64,000 nucleotides of DNA from Flavobacterium stagni (GTDB lineage Bacteria > Bacteroidota > Bacteroidia > Flavobacteriales > Flavobacteriaceae), in assembly GCF_004122105.1 (NCBI RefSeq), contig NZ_SBKN01000001.1, forward strand, positions 930,001 through 994,000, in the 5' to 3' direction. Under the pieces are notes generated by a model. That model saw only the letters and a list, made by a program, of their open reading frames with translations. It made no database searches and was not told where the DNA came from. A program made the translations under genes and the position numbers. Below, piece after piece: positions 23,694-32,366 of this stretch. Position 1 is the first letter of the stretch; every line of letters begins with the position of its first letter.

Positions 23694-26600
23694 ATGTATT
23701 TAATTTTTGATACCGAAACCACGGGTTTACCCCGTAATTGGGCAGCCCCCATTACCGATACCGACAATTGGCCGCGTGCAGTGCAAATTGCTTGGCAGTT
23801 GCACGACGAGCTCGGAAACTTGATCGATAATCAAGATTACCTTGTAATTCCCGAAGGATATGATATTCCCTATGATGCGGAACGCGTACATGGAATTTCT
23901 ACTGAATTGGCACATAAGTACGGGGTACCGTTACAAGAAATGCTCTTGAAATTCAATGAAGCTTTAGCGCAAGCTAAATTTATTGTGGGTCAAAATGTAG
24001 GTTTCGACGTCAATATTATGGGGTGCGAATTCTATCGCGCCGGTATTGCAACAAATTTGGCGCAACTCCCCGTTTTGGATACCTGTACCGAAGTTACCGC
24101 TGAAATGCTCAAACTTCCGGGCGGTCGTGGCGGTCGATATAAATTGCCTACGTTAACGGAATTACATCAGTACTTGTTTGGCGAACCTTTCGGCGAAGCT
24201 CATAATGCCACCGCCGACGTAGAAGCGACTACGCGTTGTTTCCTTGAATTGATTAAGCGGGAGGTGTTTACCAAGGAAGAATTGGATGCGCCAAGCGATT
24301 ATTACCGCCGTTTTCAAGAGCACCATCCAGGAGTTATTCGGCCTATCGGACTCACGCATTTGAACCTGAAAAAGGAATCGGAGGATTTGCGTAAAAAAGC
24401 CGCACCCGTAGCTGCTGCGCCCGTTTCCACACAAGATATTCAACAAGGTCAAGCCGAAATGGCCGCCGTCGATTTTGTGCATTTACATAATCATACCCAG
24501 TTTTCTGTTTTACAATCCACCATATCTGTTAAAGATTTAGTAAGTGCGGCTGTGAAGCAGAAAATGCCAGCCGTGGCCATGACGGATATGGGTAACATGA
24601 TGGGAGCTTTCCATTTTGTTCGGGACGTTTTGGCGCATAATAAATCCGCCAAACAAAAAAATGAACAAGCCCTTGAAGCGGGTGAATCGCCTTCTGAAAC
24701 AATCATCAAACCGATTGTAGGTTGTGAATTCAATGTGTGTGACAACCACAAAGATCGTACGCGCAAAGACAACGGCTATCAAGTAGTTTTTTTAGCCAAA
24801 AATAAACGCGGTTATCATAATCTGGCCAAAATGGCTTCCATCGCCTATACGGCTGGATTTTATTATGTGCCCCGAATTGATCGCGCGATTATCGAACAAT
24901 ACAAAGATGATATCATCGTCTTAACAGGAAGTTTGTACGGCGAAGTTCCAAGTAAGATTTTGAATATCGGACTTAATCAAGCGGAGGAAGCGCTTTTGTG
25001 GTGGAAATCCCAGTTTGGGGAAGATTTGTATATCGAACTCATGCGCCATAATCAGGAAGATGAAAACCGCGTGAACAGTGCGTTGATTGATCTTTCGCGC
25101 AAGCACAACATCAAAACGGTGGCGACTAACAATGTTTTCTATGTACAAAAAGAAGATGCCAATGCGCATGATATCCTGTTGTGTGTGCGGGATGGTGAAA
25201 AGCAATCTACACCCATAGGTCGCGGTCGTGGCTACCGTTTTGGATTGCCCAACCAAGAATACTATTTTAAGTCGGGTGCCGAAATGAAGCAATTGTTTGC
25301 CGATTTCCCCGAAGCCATTACCAATATCGCTGAAGTTGTAGATAAAATTGAAATCTACGAATTGGCACGAGAAGTTTTGTTGCCCAAATTTGAAATTCCG
25401 GCCGAGTTTGAAGACCCGTTAGACGCTGAAGATGGCGGAAAACGAGGTGAGAACAAATACTTAAGCTACCTTACGTTCAAAGGGGCTGAGAAACGCTACC
25501 CCGAAATCACTCCCGATATCAAAGAACGCCTCGATTTTGAGTTGGCTACTATTGAACGCACCGGTTACCCGGGTTACTTTTTGATTGTACAGGATTTCAT
25601 TGCGGAAGCTCGAAATATGGGCGTTTCCGTGGGGCCCGGTCGTGGTTCGGCGGCGGGAAGTGCTGTAGCCTATTGTTTGGGCATTACGAACATCGACCCG
25701 ATTGCGTACGATTTACTTTTTGAGCGTTTCTTGAATCCGGACCGGGTGTCCATGCCCGATATCGATATTGACTTTGACGATGAGGGTCGTAGTAAAGTCA
25801 TGGACTACGTAATTCAAAAATACGGTTCCAATCAGGTGGCGCAAATCATTACGTACGGTACAATGGCTGCCAAATCCTCGGTGCGTGATACCGCTCGGGT
25901 ATTGGATTTGCCCTTATTTGAAGCCGATAAAATTGCAAAGTTGATTCCGAATAACTTGAATTTGGCTAAAATTTTCACCTTAGAAAATGACAAACTCAAA
26001 GCCGCTTTGCGTTCGGATGAATTTGATAAAGTCAAAGAATTAATTGAATTGGCAAATGGCGGTGATCTCAGTTCGGAGACCATTCAACAAGCCAAAGTTT
26101 TGGAAGGAAACCTACGGAATACCGGGATTCACGCCTGTGGGGTAATTATTACGCCTAGTGACATTACTGATTATGTTCCGGTGGCTACGGCGAAGGATTC
26201 CGATTTGTATGTGACTCAATTTGACAACTCCGTTGTTGAAAGCGCGGGATTGTTGAAAATGGACTTCTTGGGTTTGAAAACCCTAACCTTGATAAAAGAT
26301 ACCTGCAAGTTGGTGAAATACCGCACCGGAATTGAATTGGATCCCGACACTTTCCCGATAGATGATGTGAAAACCTATGAGTTGTTCCAACGCGGAGAAA
26401 CAGTAGGGATTTTCCAATACGAATCTCCGGGGATGCAGAAATACATGAAAGAGTTGAAGCCAACGGTTTTCGGGGATTTGATTGCGATGAATGCCTTATA
26501 CCGTCCGGGACCGTTGGAGTATATTCCCTCGTTTATTCGCCGTAAAAATGGGGAAGAACCCATCACCTACGATTTGGATGCCTGTGAGGAATATTTGAAA

Positions 26601-28202
26601 GAAACCTACGGAATTACGGTCTATCAGGAGCAGGTAATGTTGTTGTCGCAAAAGTTGGCCAACTTCTCCAAAGGGGATGCCGACGTTTTGCGGAAAGCAA
26701 TGGGTAAGAAGCAAAAAGATGTCTTGGATAAAATGAAATCCAAGTTCATTGATCAAGCCGTTGCCAATGGGCATGAGGCGGAAAGATTGGATAAAATTTG
26801 GAAAGACTGGGAAGCGTTTGCTAGTTATGCCTTTAATAAATCGCATTCCACTTGTTATGCTTGGATCGCCTATCAAACGGCTTATTTAAAAGCGCATTAT
26901 CCAGCGGAATACATGGCGGCCGTGCTTTCTAACAATATGAATGATATCAAACAGGTGTCGTTTTTTATGGAAGAATGTAAACGAATGGGCTTGAATGTTT
27001 TGGGTCCAGATGTGAACGAATCCTTTTATAAGTTTACGGTTAACGAATCGTATGCCGTTCGTTTTGGAATGGGTGCGATAAAAGGGGTAGGTCAAGGTGC
27101 TGTAGATACCATTGTGGCCTGCCGTAAAGATGGAAAATACCGTTCAATCTTTGATTTGGCAAAACGCATAGATTTGCGGGCTGCTAATAAAAAGGCATTT
27201 GAAAACTTAGCTCTTGCGGGAGGATTTGATTGTTTTGAAAATACCCATCGGGCGCAATATTTTCATCACGATGGGGACAATATCACGTTTTTAGAAAAAG
27301 CGATGCGCTATGGATCGAAGTTTCAAGAGAACGAGAATTCGGCGCAAGTCAGTTTGTTCGGCGAAGCGAGTGAAGTGCAAATTGCCGAGCCTCAAATTCC
27401 GCCCTGTGAAGAGTGGACGACCATGGCTAAATTGGCGCGAGAGCGTGAAGTAGTAGGAATTTACATTTCGGGACATCCGTTGGACGATTACCGTTTTGAG
27501 ATGAAATATTTCTGCAATGTGAAATTGGAGCATTTGAGAAATCTAGAAGGTTTGGTTAATAAAACGGTGACCTTTGGAGGCATTGTGTCCAATGTACAAT
27601 ACAAAACGGGCAAGAATGGAAAAGATTGGGCAATGTTCACTTTGGAGGGTTATGACGAAAGTTTTGAGTTCCGCATTTTTGATGAAGAATATTTGAAGTT
27701 CCGTCATTTTTTGGTGAACAATCAATTTGTGTTTTTTAAAGTGTTGGTACGTGAAGGTTGGGTGAATCGTGAAACAGGAAAACGCTCGGATCCCCGAATT
27801 ACGTTTCAAGAGGTGAAATTGTTGGCCGATGTATTGCCGACTTTTGCCAAAAAATTGGTTATCCAAATGAATATTCAAGAGTTGCATCAAGCGATGATTG
27901 AGCAATTGGCGGTCCTATTCCAGACACACAAAGGCGACCACCAAGTGTCGTTTGAGGTTATGGAGTTGGAGCGCGTAAAGAAAAAAGTGGAGTTGGCTGC
28001 TAAATCGGTTGAAGTAACAGCAGAAGAAACTGGAGAAGAAGATTTGGATGCGGATTCATTTGATGCTGAAGTTCCTGCAGAAACCGAAGAAATTAAGGTG
28101 GTCACGTATTTGGCCATGCCTTCGCGCAAAGCAAAAATCAAGATTTCAAGTGAATTGTTGAGTGAGTTGGAGAAGTTGCAAGTCAATTTCAAATTGAACT
28201 AA
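23694..28202 (+). CDS. dnaE: DNA polymerase III alpha subunit with fused N-terminal exonuclease
   Basis: The 1502-residue replicative polymerase begins with a DnaQ-type 3'-5' exonuclease domain (residues 1-200; DTETTGLP with D6/E8, later NATADVEAT), then a PHP domain (FVHLHNHTQFSVLQS near 262), the polymerase core with the catalytic triad in MPDIDIDFDDEGR (D689, D691, D693 region), the finger and thumb regions, a helix-hairpin-helix region, an OB fold (VNKTVTFGGIVSNVQYKTG near 1285) and an acidic C-terminal tail. Proofreading fused to DnaE is characteristic of Bacteroidetes and differs from the separate epsilon subunit in proteobacteria. Confidence 0.96.
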   Translation: MYLIFDTETTGLPRNWAAPITDTDNWPRAVQIAWQLHDELGNLIDNQDYLVIPEGYDIPYDAERVHGISTELAHKYGVPLQEMLLKFNEALAQAKFIVGQNVGFDVNIMGCEFYRAGIATNLAQLPVLDTCTEVTAEMLKLPGGRGGRYKLPTLTELHQYLFGEPFGEAHNATADVEATTRCFLELIKREVFTKEELDAPSDYYRRFQEHHPGVIRPIGLTHLNLKKESEDLRKKAAPVAAAPVSTQDIQQGQAEMAAVDFVHLHNHTQFSVLQSTISVKDLVSAAVKQKMPAVAMTDMGNMMGAFHFVRDVLAHNKSAKQKNEQALEAGESPSETIIKPIVGCEFNVCDNHKDRTRKDNGYQVVFLAKNKRGYHNLAKMASIAYTAGFYYVPRIDRAIIEQYKDDIIVLTGSLYGEVPSKILNIGLNQAEEALLWWKSQFGEDLYIELMRHNQEDENRVNSALIDLSRKHNIKTVATNNVFYVQKEDANAHDILLCVRDGEKQSTPIGRGRGYRFGLPNQEYYFKSGAEMKQLFADFPEAITNIAEVVDKIEIYELAREVLLPKFEIPAEFEDPLDAEDGGKRGENKYLSYLTFKGAEKRYPEITPDIKERLDFELATIERTGYPGYFLIVQDFIAEARNMGVSVGPGRGSAAGSAVAYCLGITNIDPIAYDLLFERFLNPDRVSMPDIDIDFDDEGRSKVMDYVIQKYGSNQVAQIITYGTMAAKSSVRDTARVLDLPLFEADKIAKLIPNNLNLAKIFTLENDKLKAALRSDEFDKVKELIELANGGDLSSETIQQAKVLEGNLRNTGIHACGVIITPSDITDYVPVATAKDSDLYVTQFDNSVVESAGLLKMDFLGLKTLTLIKDTCKLVKYRTGIELDPDTFPIDDVKTYELFQRGETVGIFQYESPGMQKYMKELKPTVFGDLIAMNALYRPGPLEYIPSFIRRKNGEEPITYDLDACEEYLKETYGITVYQEQVMLLSQKLANFSKGDADVLRKAMGKKQKDVLDKMKSKFIDQAVANGHEAERLDKIWKDWEAFASYAFNKSHSTCYAWIAYQTAYLKAHYPAEYMAAVLSNNMNDIKQVSFFMEECKRMGLNVLGPDVNESFYKFTVNESYAVRFGMGAIKGVGQGAVDTIVACRKDGKYRSIFDLAKRIDLRAANKKAFENLALAGGFDCFENTHRAQYFHHDGDNITFLEKAMRYGSKFQENENSAQVSLFGEASEVQIAEPQIPPCEEWTTMAKLAREREVVGIYISGHPLDDYRFEMKYFCNVKLEHLRNLEGLVNKTVTFGGIVSNVQYKTGKNGKDWAMFTLEGYDESFEFRIFDEEYLKFRHFLVNNQFVFFKVLVREGWVNRETGKRSDPRITFQEVKLLADVLPTFAKKLVIQMNIQELHQAMIEQLAVLFQTHKGDHQVSFEVMELERVKKKVELAAKSVEVTAEETGEEDLDADSFDAEVPAETEEIKVVTYLAMPSRKAKIKISSELLSELEKLQVNFKLN

Positions 28203-28272
28203 GTATCAGTTTCAATGATTAAAAAATAATTAAAAGTAATCCGAAGGGGAAAGGTGTACATTTATAATTAAT

Positions 28273-28280
28273 TATCTTTG
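28273..28280 (+). promoter_or_regulatory. Promoter -7 element of trxA
   Basis: TATCTTTG (TAnnTTTG), 40 bp before the ATG. Confidence 0.6.
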
Positions 28281-28320
28281 TCCTTCAAAACGAATACATA
28301 ACTAAATAAAGACAGATATT

Positions 28321-28638
28321 ATGGCATTAGCAATTACCGATGCTACTTTTGAAGATGTAGTGTTAAAATCCGAGAAACCGGTATTAGTAGATTTTTGGGC
28401 AGCTTGGTGTGGTCCTTGTAGAATGGTAGGTCCGGTTATCGATGAAATTTCTTCAGAATACGATGGAAAAGCGGTTGTTGGAAAAGTAGATGTAGATGCA
28501 AATCAAGAATTTGCAGCGAAATATGGTGTACGTAACATTCCAACTGTTTTGGTATTCCAAAATGGAGAAGTGGTAGGTCGTCAAGTAGGTGTTGCACCGA
28601 AAAAAACCTACACCGATGCAATTGATGCGTTATTATAA
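28321..28638 (+). CDS. trxA: Thioredoxin
   Basis: A 105-residue classical thioredoxin with the active site WCGPC (C30, C33), the cis-proline segment NIPTVLVF and the family core VDFWAAWCGPC. It is a cytosolic general disulfide reductase. It is monocistronic with its own promoter and strong terminator. Confidence 0.97.
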   Translation: MALAITDATFEDVVLKSEKPVLVDFWAAWCGPCRMVGPVIDEISSEYDGKAVVGKVDVDANQEFAAKYGVRNIPTVLVFQNGEVVGRQVGVAPKKTYTDAIDALL

Positions 28639-28657
28639 CGGATATACGAAAGTGAAC

Positions 28658-28690
28658 GAAAAGCCTGAAGAAATTCAGGCTTTTTTTTAT
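28658..28690 (+). terminator. Terminator of trxA
   Basis: AAGCCTGAA at 28661-28669 pairs with TTCAGGCTT at 28674-28682 and is followed by eight T residues. Confidence 0.88.
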
Positions 28691-28695
28691 CTTTG
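28688..28695 (+). promoter_or_regulatory. Promoter -7 element of the DUF58 gene, possibly leaderless
   Basis: TATCTTTG lies in the tail of the trxA terminator, only 5 bp before the ATG at 28701. If used, transcription would start at or within a few bases of the start codon. Confidence 0.45.
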
Positions 28696-28700
28696 AAGGT

Positions 28701-29627
28701 ATGAAGATCGAACAAGAAAAAGAACTCATCTCTGGATTTAAGCATTTGGAAATTTTAGCCAACCAAGTTGTGGAAGGTTTTATTTCGGGGATGCACAAAT
28801 CGCCTTTTCATGGGTTTTCGGCTGAGTTTGCCGAACATAAAGTCTACAACAAAGGGGAGAGTACCAAGCATATCGATTGGAAATTGTTTGCCAAGACGGA
28901 TCGTTTGTATACTAAGCGGTATGAGGAAGAAACCAATTTGCGTTGCCATTTGATTGTGGACAATTCTTCGTCGATGCATTATCCCGTGTTGAAGTCGGGC
29001 CAACCGTTTTACGAAAGTAAAATTGGATTTTCGGTACTGGCATCGGCGGTTTTGATGAATTTATTGAAAAAGCAACGCGATGCCGTGGGTTTAAGTGTAT
29101 TTTCGGATCATTATGAGTATTATGCTCCCGAAAAGGGTTCGGATCGGCATCACCGCATGTTATTGTCGATTTTAGAAGGCGTTTTGGAACAACCCAAAGT
29201 AGCGAAGCGCACCGATACGATTACGTATTTGCACCAAATCGCTGAAAAAATGCACCGTCGTTCGATGATTATCTTGTTTACAGATATGTTTCAAGGCGAA
29301 GTTCATGAAAAATTATTCAGTGCTTTACAGCATTTAAAACACAATAAACATAAAGTGGTGGTGTTTCATGTGGTGGATGAAGCGACCGAGTTGCAGTTCA
29401 ATTTTGACAACCATCCGCGTAAATTTATCGATGTAGAATCGGGTGAAGTGGTCAATTTATTTGCTGAAAATGTCCAAAAAGAATACGAAAAACGGGTAGA
29501 AAGTTACTTTAAAGACTTGGCGATGGCCTGCGCACAGAACAAAATTAAGTACGTTCCCGTCAATGTTGGCGCGGATTTTGAAAAAATATTGACCACCTAT
29601 TTGGTTGAAAAACAAATGTTTGGTTAG
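28701..29627 (+). CDS. DUF58 domain protein (vWA-like)
   Basis: A 308-residue cytosolic protein of the DUF58 family: HKSPFHGFSAEFAEHKVYN, STKHIDWKLFAKTDRLYTKR and a von Willebrand A-like fold with a MIDAS-like DNSSSM (near residue 90) and FTDMFQG. DUF58 proteins usually work with MoxR AAA+ ATPases in macromolecular assembly or stress response, but no MoxR gene adjoins it here. The gene runs up to the tRNA-Asp promoter region. Confidence 0.88.
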   Translation: MKIEQEKELISGFKHLEILANQVVEGFISGMHKSPFHGFSAEFAEHKVYNKGESTKHIDWKLFAKTDRLYTKRYEEETNLRCHLIVDNSSSMHYPVLKSGQPFYESKIGFSVLASAVLMNLLKKQRDAVGLSVFSDHYEYYAPEKGSDRHHRMLLSILEGVLEQPKVAKRTDTITYLHQIAEKMHRRSMIILFTDMFQGEVHEKLFSALQHLKHNKHKVVVFHVVDEATELQFNFDNHPRKFIDVESGEVVNLFAENVQKEYEKRVESYFKDLAMACAQNKIKYVPVNVGADFEKILTTYLVEKQMFG

Positions 29628-29687
29628 TAGTCCAAAAAATTATTTGAAAATTTCTGCAAAAACGTTTGCAAAGCTGAAATTTGCTCG

Positions 29688-29695
29688 TATATTTG
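29688..29695 (+). promoter_or_regulatory. Promoter -7 element of tRNA-Asp
   Basis: TATATTTG with a TTTG 19 bp upstream (29665-29668), the standard Bacteroidetes spacing. The tRNA begins 17 bp downstream. Confidence 0.7.
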
Positions 29696-29712
29696 CATCC
29701 GCAATAAAGCAA

Positions 29713-29786
29713 GGTTTGGTAGTTCAGTTGGTTAGAATACATGCCTGTCACGCATGGGGTCGCGGGTTCGAGTCCCGTCCAGACCG
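29713..29786 (+). tRNA. tRNA-Asp (GTC)
   Basis: A 74-nt cloverleaf: acceptor GGTTTGG pairs with CCAGACC (one G-U pair), the anticodon stem CATGC/GCATG encloses loop CTGTCAC with anticodon GTC at 29747-29749, and the T arm is CGCGGGTTCGAGTCCCG. The discriminator is G. CCA is not encoded. Confidence 0.95.
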
Positions 29787-29797
29787 CTAAATTGGGA

Positions 29798-29828
29798 GAA
29801 GCGTTCCGTTATACGGAGCGCTTTTTTG
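29798..29828 (+). terminator. Terminator after tRNA-Asp
   Basis: AAGCGTTCCG and CGGAGCGCTT form a hairpin with a TTATA loop, followed by T residues. Confidence 0.8.
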
Positions 29829-30196
29829 CCCAAAAAAGCATTGGAATGATGCTTCTGAATTGCAGGAAGCACATTTAAAATAGTTGTGTTGTTTCGTCTC
29901 GTGTAACAACGAGACAAGGTTTAGTAGTTAGACCAATGAAAAGCTTTTCCGATTCATTTCGGAATAGCTTTTTTGTTTTTTAGCAAGGTTTAGTTGTCTC
30001 TTTTGGGATTAAGAAATAGCTATGTTAGGTTTTCTTTGCCACGAGACATGAAGACACTAAGTTTGATGGTTGTAAGTCGCAGTCACAGTCCATGTTTTAC
30101 ACGCAGTTGTATAGGCATTGCTCAGTGGCTTAGTTGCTCAGAAGCTCAGTAACTCAAAACTCAAAAAGATATATCATTAAAAATATAAACTTGTAA

Positions 30197-30290
30197 GTTA
30201 GCCCCGACCTGCCTACCGGCAGGCTGGTTGAGGCATTGTTGGAGCTCTTGGAGTATTAGCGGAAAAGCGACTGCCGAAAGCGGGAAGACA
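30197..30290 (+). repeat. Degenerate copy of dispersed repeat A
   Basis: It starts GTTAGCCCCGACCTGCC with an inner hairpin CTGCCTACCGGCAG and ends near AAAGCGGGAAGACACG. The boundaries resemble the element at 1788 but the middle has diverged. Confidence 0.5.
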
Positions 30291-30363
30291 CGAGATTAGA
30301 ACACGCAGTATGTGCTCCAAAAAATGAACTAACTGTTCCGACTGCCATTTCCATTAAATTTAC

Positions 30364-30371
30364 TATTTTTG
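30364..30371 (+). promoter_or_regulatory. Promoter -7 element of the 30393 gene
   Basis: TATTTTTG (TAnnTTTG), 22 bp before the ATG. Confidence 0.55.
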
Positions 30372-30392
30372 GTTTCCTTCAATGGTTGAGTT

Positions 30393-30758
30393 ATGCAAAA
30401 GTTACTATGTTTTTTTGTCTTGTGGATGGGAATGGTTTTCGCGATACCCGCTGTGCATGCACAAAATTCATCCGATCCTGATTTGGCGATGAAGCACGCT
30501 TTGTATACCAAGTACCGCAAAGAGGTTTTGGCCTATGACAAAAAGCATTACGACGAACTGTTTTTTGCGTTTTTTGAAAAACAAAACGACCCCAATATTA
30601 CGTTGACCAAAGAGGAGTATTACACCTACACCATTAAAATCGCGATTTATTCGGAGAAATTGGGAATGCTCTACAAAGACCAAAAAGATGTAGCGGAACA
30701 GACCAAGCGCGAATGGTTTGATAAACGGTATGAAGCCTATTTGCAATCCAAAAAATAA
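30393..30758 (+). CDS. Hypothetical periplasmic protein
   Basis: A 121-residue protein with a signal peptide ending near AVHAQ. The mature part is about 95 residues, helical and rich in Lys/Tyr/Glu (YRKEVLAYDKKHYDELFFAF, QTKREWFDKRYEAYLQSKK). No family is recognised. The next gene, encoding a lipoprotein, begins 4 bp later, so the two are probably expressed together. Confidence 0.7.
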   Translation: MQKLLCFFVLWMGMVFAIPAVHAQNSSDPDLAMKHALYTKYRKEVLAYDKKHYDELFFAFFEKQNDPNITLTKEEYYTYTIKIAIYSEKLGMLYKDQKDVAEQTKREWFDKRYEAYLQSKK

Positions 30759-30761
30759 GCT

Positions 30762-31235
30762 GTGAAACGAATTGTTGTGCTTTTGGCGTTCGCCTTGACT
30801 TCTTGTAGTTATTTTGAAAAGCAAGTTCCCAATGAACAAGAACTTTTGCAAAAAGAACTCAAAGCCATCAATTGGAATCAAGTCGATGAATATCCTTCTA
30901 TCGCTGAATGTGAAAAGCTAACGGATGCTACGCAGCGCAAACAATGTTTTTTCGAATTTTTATCGAGTACGATCCAACAAAAATTGGATACCGATACGTT
31001 GTCGGTATTGTATCCTGAATTGGATACCATTGAAGTGAAAATTACCGTAAATCCCGATGCGACTCTTGTATTTGAACCGCAATTTCCACAAGATTCAACC
31101 GCTTACGATAAAAAAAAAATAGATAGTATTTTGCGGGTCCGACTTACGGATTTGCCAAAAATTAATCCGGCCATCAAGCGCGGAATTCCGGTGAAAACAC
31201 AATTTATCTTACCCGTTATTATTCGAGGTGAATAA
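30762..31235 (+). CDS. Hypothetical lipoprotein with TonB-C-terminal-like end
   Basis: A 157-residue protein starting at GTG 30762, 4 bp after the preceding stop. The lipobox is LTSCS (cysteine near 15). The C-terminal third (IEVKITVNPDATLVFEPQFP, LPKINPAIKRGIPVKTQFIL) resembles the beta-alpha-beta fold of TonB C-terminal domains, a resemblance common in small flavobacterial envelope proteins. Two Cys near residue 47-65 may pair. Function is unknown. It is convergent with the glycosyltransferase gene, with no gap. Confidence 0.65.
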   Translation: MKRIVVLLAFALTSCSYFEKQVPNEQELLQKELKAINWNQVDEYPSIAECEKLTDATQRKQCFFEFLSSTIQQKLDTDTLSVLYPELDTIEVKITVNPDATLVFEPQFPQDSTAYDKKKIDSILRVRLTDLPKINPAIKRGIPVKTQFILPVIIRGE

Positions 31236-32366
31236 TTAGCGTTGAAATGTACGCCCTTTCCATTGAAAGCCGCCGAACAGTGCGCAAATTCCTGTCACAC
31301 TACTAAAAAACGGATAAATCACACTACTCGCCAAGGGCAAGAAGAACTTTCCGTGTCGTAAAAAAGCATTCGTTCGATACATTACCGCAAAATCCACCGC
31401 ATATTTTACAGCCCACATGCTCCAAACGATGGCCCATAGCAGTTGCTGGTTGAAGGCGAGAATGACGGCAGTTACCCAACTGAGATTCATCAACAAAACG
31501 ACAACGGCGAGCATTTTTGCATAATTATTGGAATAGCCCGTTGATTTAGCTGCCCAACGAATGCGCTGTTGAATAACTGCAAAAGCATCATCGATAGGTC
31601 GGGTTTTGACCAAAGCGTCCACACTTTTCAAATAGCCTACTTTTTGCGGTTGTTGTTTTAATGCTTTTTGTAACAACAGTACATCATCACCGCCCGCGTA
31701 TTGATTTAGTCCGTCAAAGCCTCCCAATTCATGGAAAAAAGAGGTGGTATAAGCAAAGTTGGCACCGTTGCACATGAATCCTTGGTTATTGCCAAAACTA
31801 CCGATAGTAGTGCCTTGTAACGCTAAAGTTTCGAATTGTTGAAAATCGTGAAACCAGTTGTTTTTTGTTTTTAAAATAACGGGTCCGGCCACCATTGCGC
31901 ACTTCGTCTCTTGAATAAAATCGTGATAGGTTTGTAACCAATTTTTAGGAAGGATGCAATCGCCATCAGTAGTAATGACCCACGAATGTTTAAGGATGGG
32001 CAATGCACGGGAAATGGCGTCTTTTTTAGGAGAACCTGTGCGGCGAACGTTTTCCAAATAGGTGGTGTCAAACTGACTGTGGGATAAACGCCAATTCAAA
32101 TAGATTCGTTCACTTTGGTCTTCAGAAAAATCGTCGATGATGATAACTTCAAAATGTTCGGGGGGATAATTGAGATTTGCTATGGATTGTAATAGTGCCG
32201 GGAGGTTTTTCGCTTCATTACGAATGGGAATGACGATTGAAAATCCGGTAGTTGGTGTTGATTTTTTGGAAACAAAAACAGGGAGTTTTGCAATTCCTGA
32301 ATAAATTTTTAAAAGATATCCGGTATAGATTGCCGTTATTAGTCCGAAGCCGATGTAGATGCCCAT
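31236..32366 (-). CDS. Membrane-anchored family 2 glycosyltransferase
   Basis: A 376-residue GT-A glycosyltransferase: an N-terminal membrane helix, FSIVIPIRNEAKNLPALLQS (donor-binding start), IIIDDFSEDQS, TTDGDCILP as the DxD motif, GGFDGLNQYAGGDDVLLLQK as the acceptor/ED region, QQRIRWAAKS, then three to four C-terminal membrane helices. It probably extends a lipid-linked or surface glycan. Its start overlaps the end of the flippase-like gene by 28 bp, so the two are coupled. Confidence 0.87.
   Translation of the reverse strand: MGIYIGFGLITAIYTGYLLKIYSGIAKLPVFVSKKSTPTTGFSIVIPIRNEAKNLPALLQSIANLNYPPEHFEVIIIDDFSEDQSERIYLNWRLSHSQFDTTYLENVRRTGSPKKDAISRALPILKHSWVITTDGDCILPKNWLQTYHDFIQETKCAMVAGPVILKTKNNWFHDFQQFETLALQGTTIGSFGNNQGFMCNGANFAYTTSFFHELGGFDGLNQYAGGDDVLLLQKALKQQPQKVGYLKSVDALVKTRPIDDAFAVIQQRIRWAAKSTGYSNNYAKMLAVVVLLMNLSWVTAVILAFNQQLLWAIVWSMWAVKYAVDFAVMYRTNAFLRHGKFFLPLASSVIYPFFSSVTGICALFGGFQWKGRTFQR

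Larger units (their letters stand above)
29829..30392. other. Long intergenic region with hairpins and repeat debris
   Basis: No gene is supported in this stretch. It contains a perfect stem GTCTCGT/ACGAGAC near 29897-29917, a word AAGGTTTAGTAGTTAGACC at 29918 that resembles the two ends of tRNA-Asp joined together, a second terminator-like hairpin (TTTTCCGA / TCGGAATAGCTTTTTT near 29944-29975), another AAGGTTTAGTTG at 29984, and a degenerate repeat A copy at 30197. It looks like accumulated non-coding remnants downstream of a tRNA. Confidence 0.5.

Noticed and set aside
29605..29790. 61-codon plus-strand open frame overlapping tRNA-Asp
   Set aside because: It runs through a clear tRNA gene and its promoter, so it is not coding.
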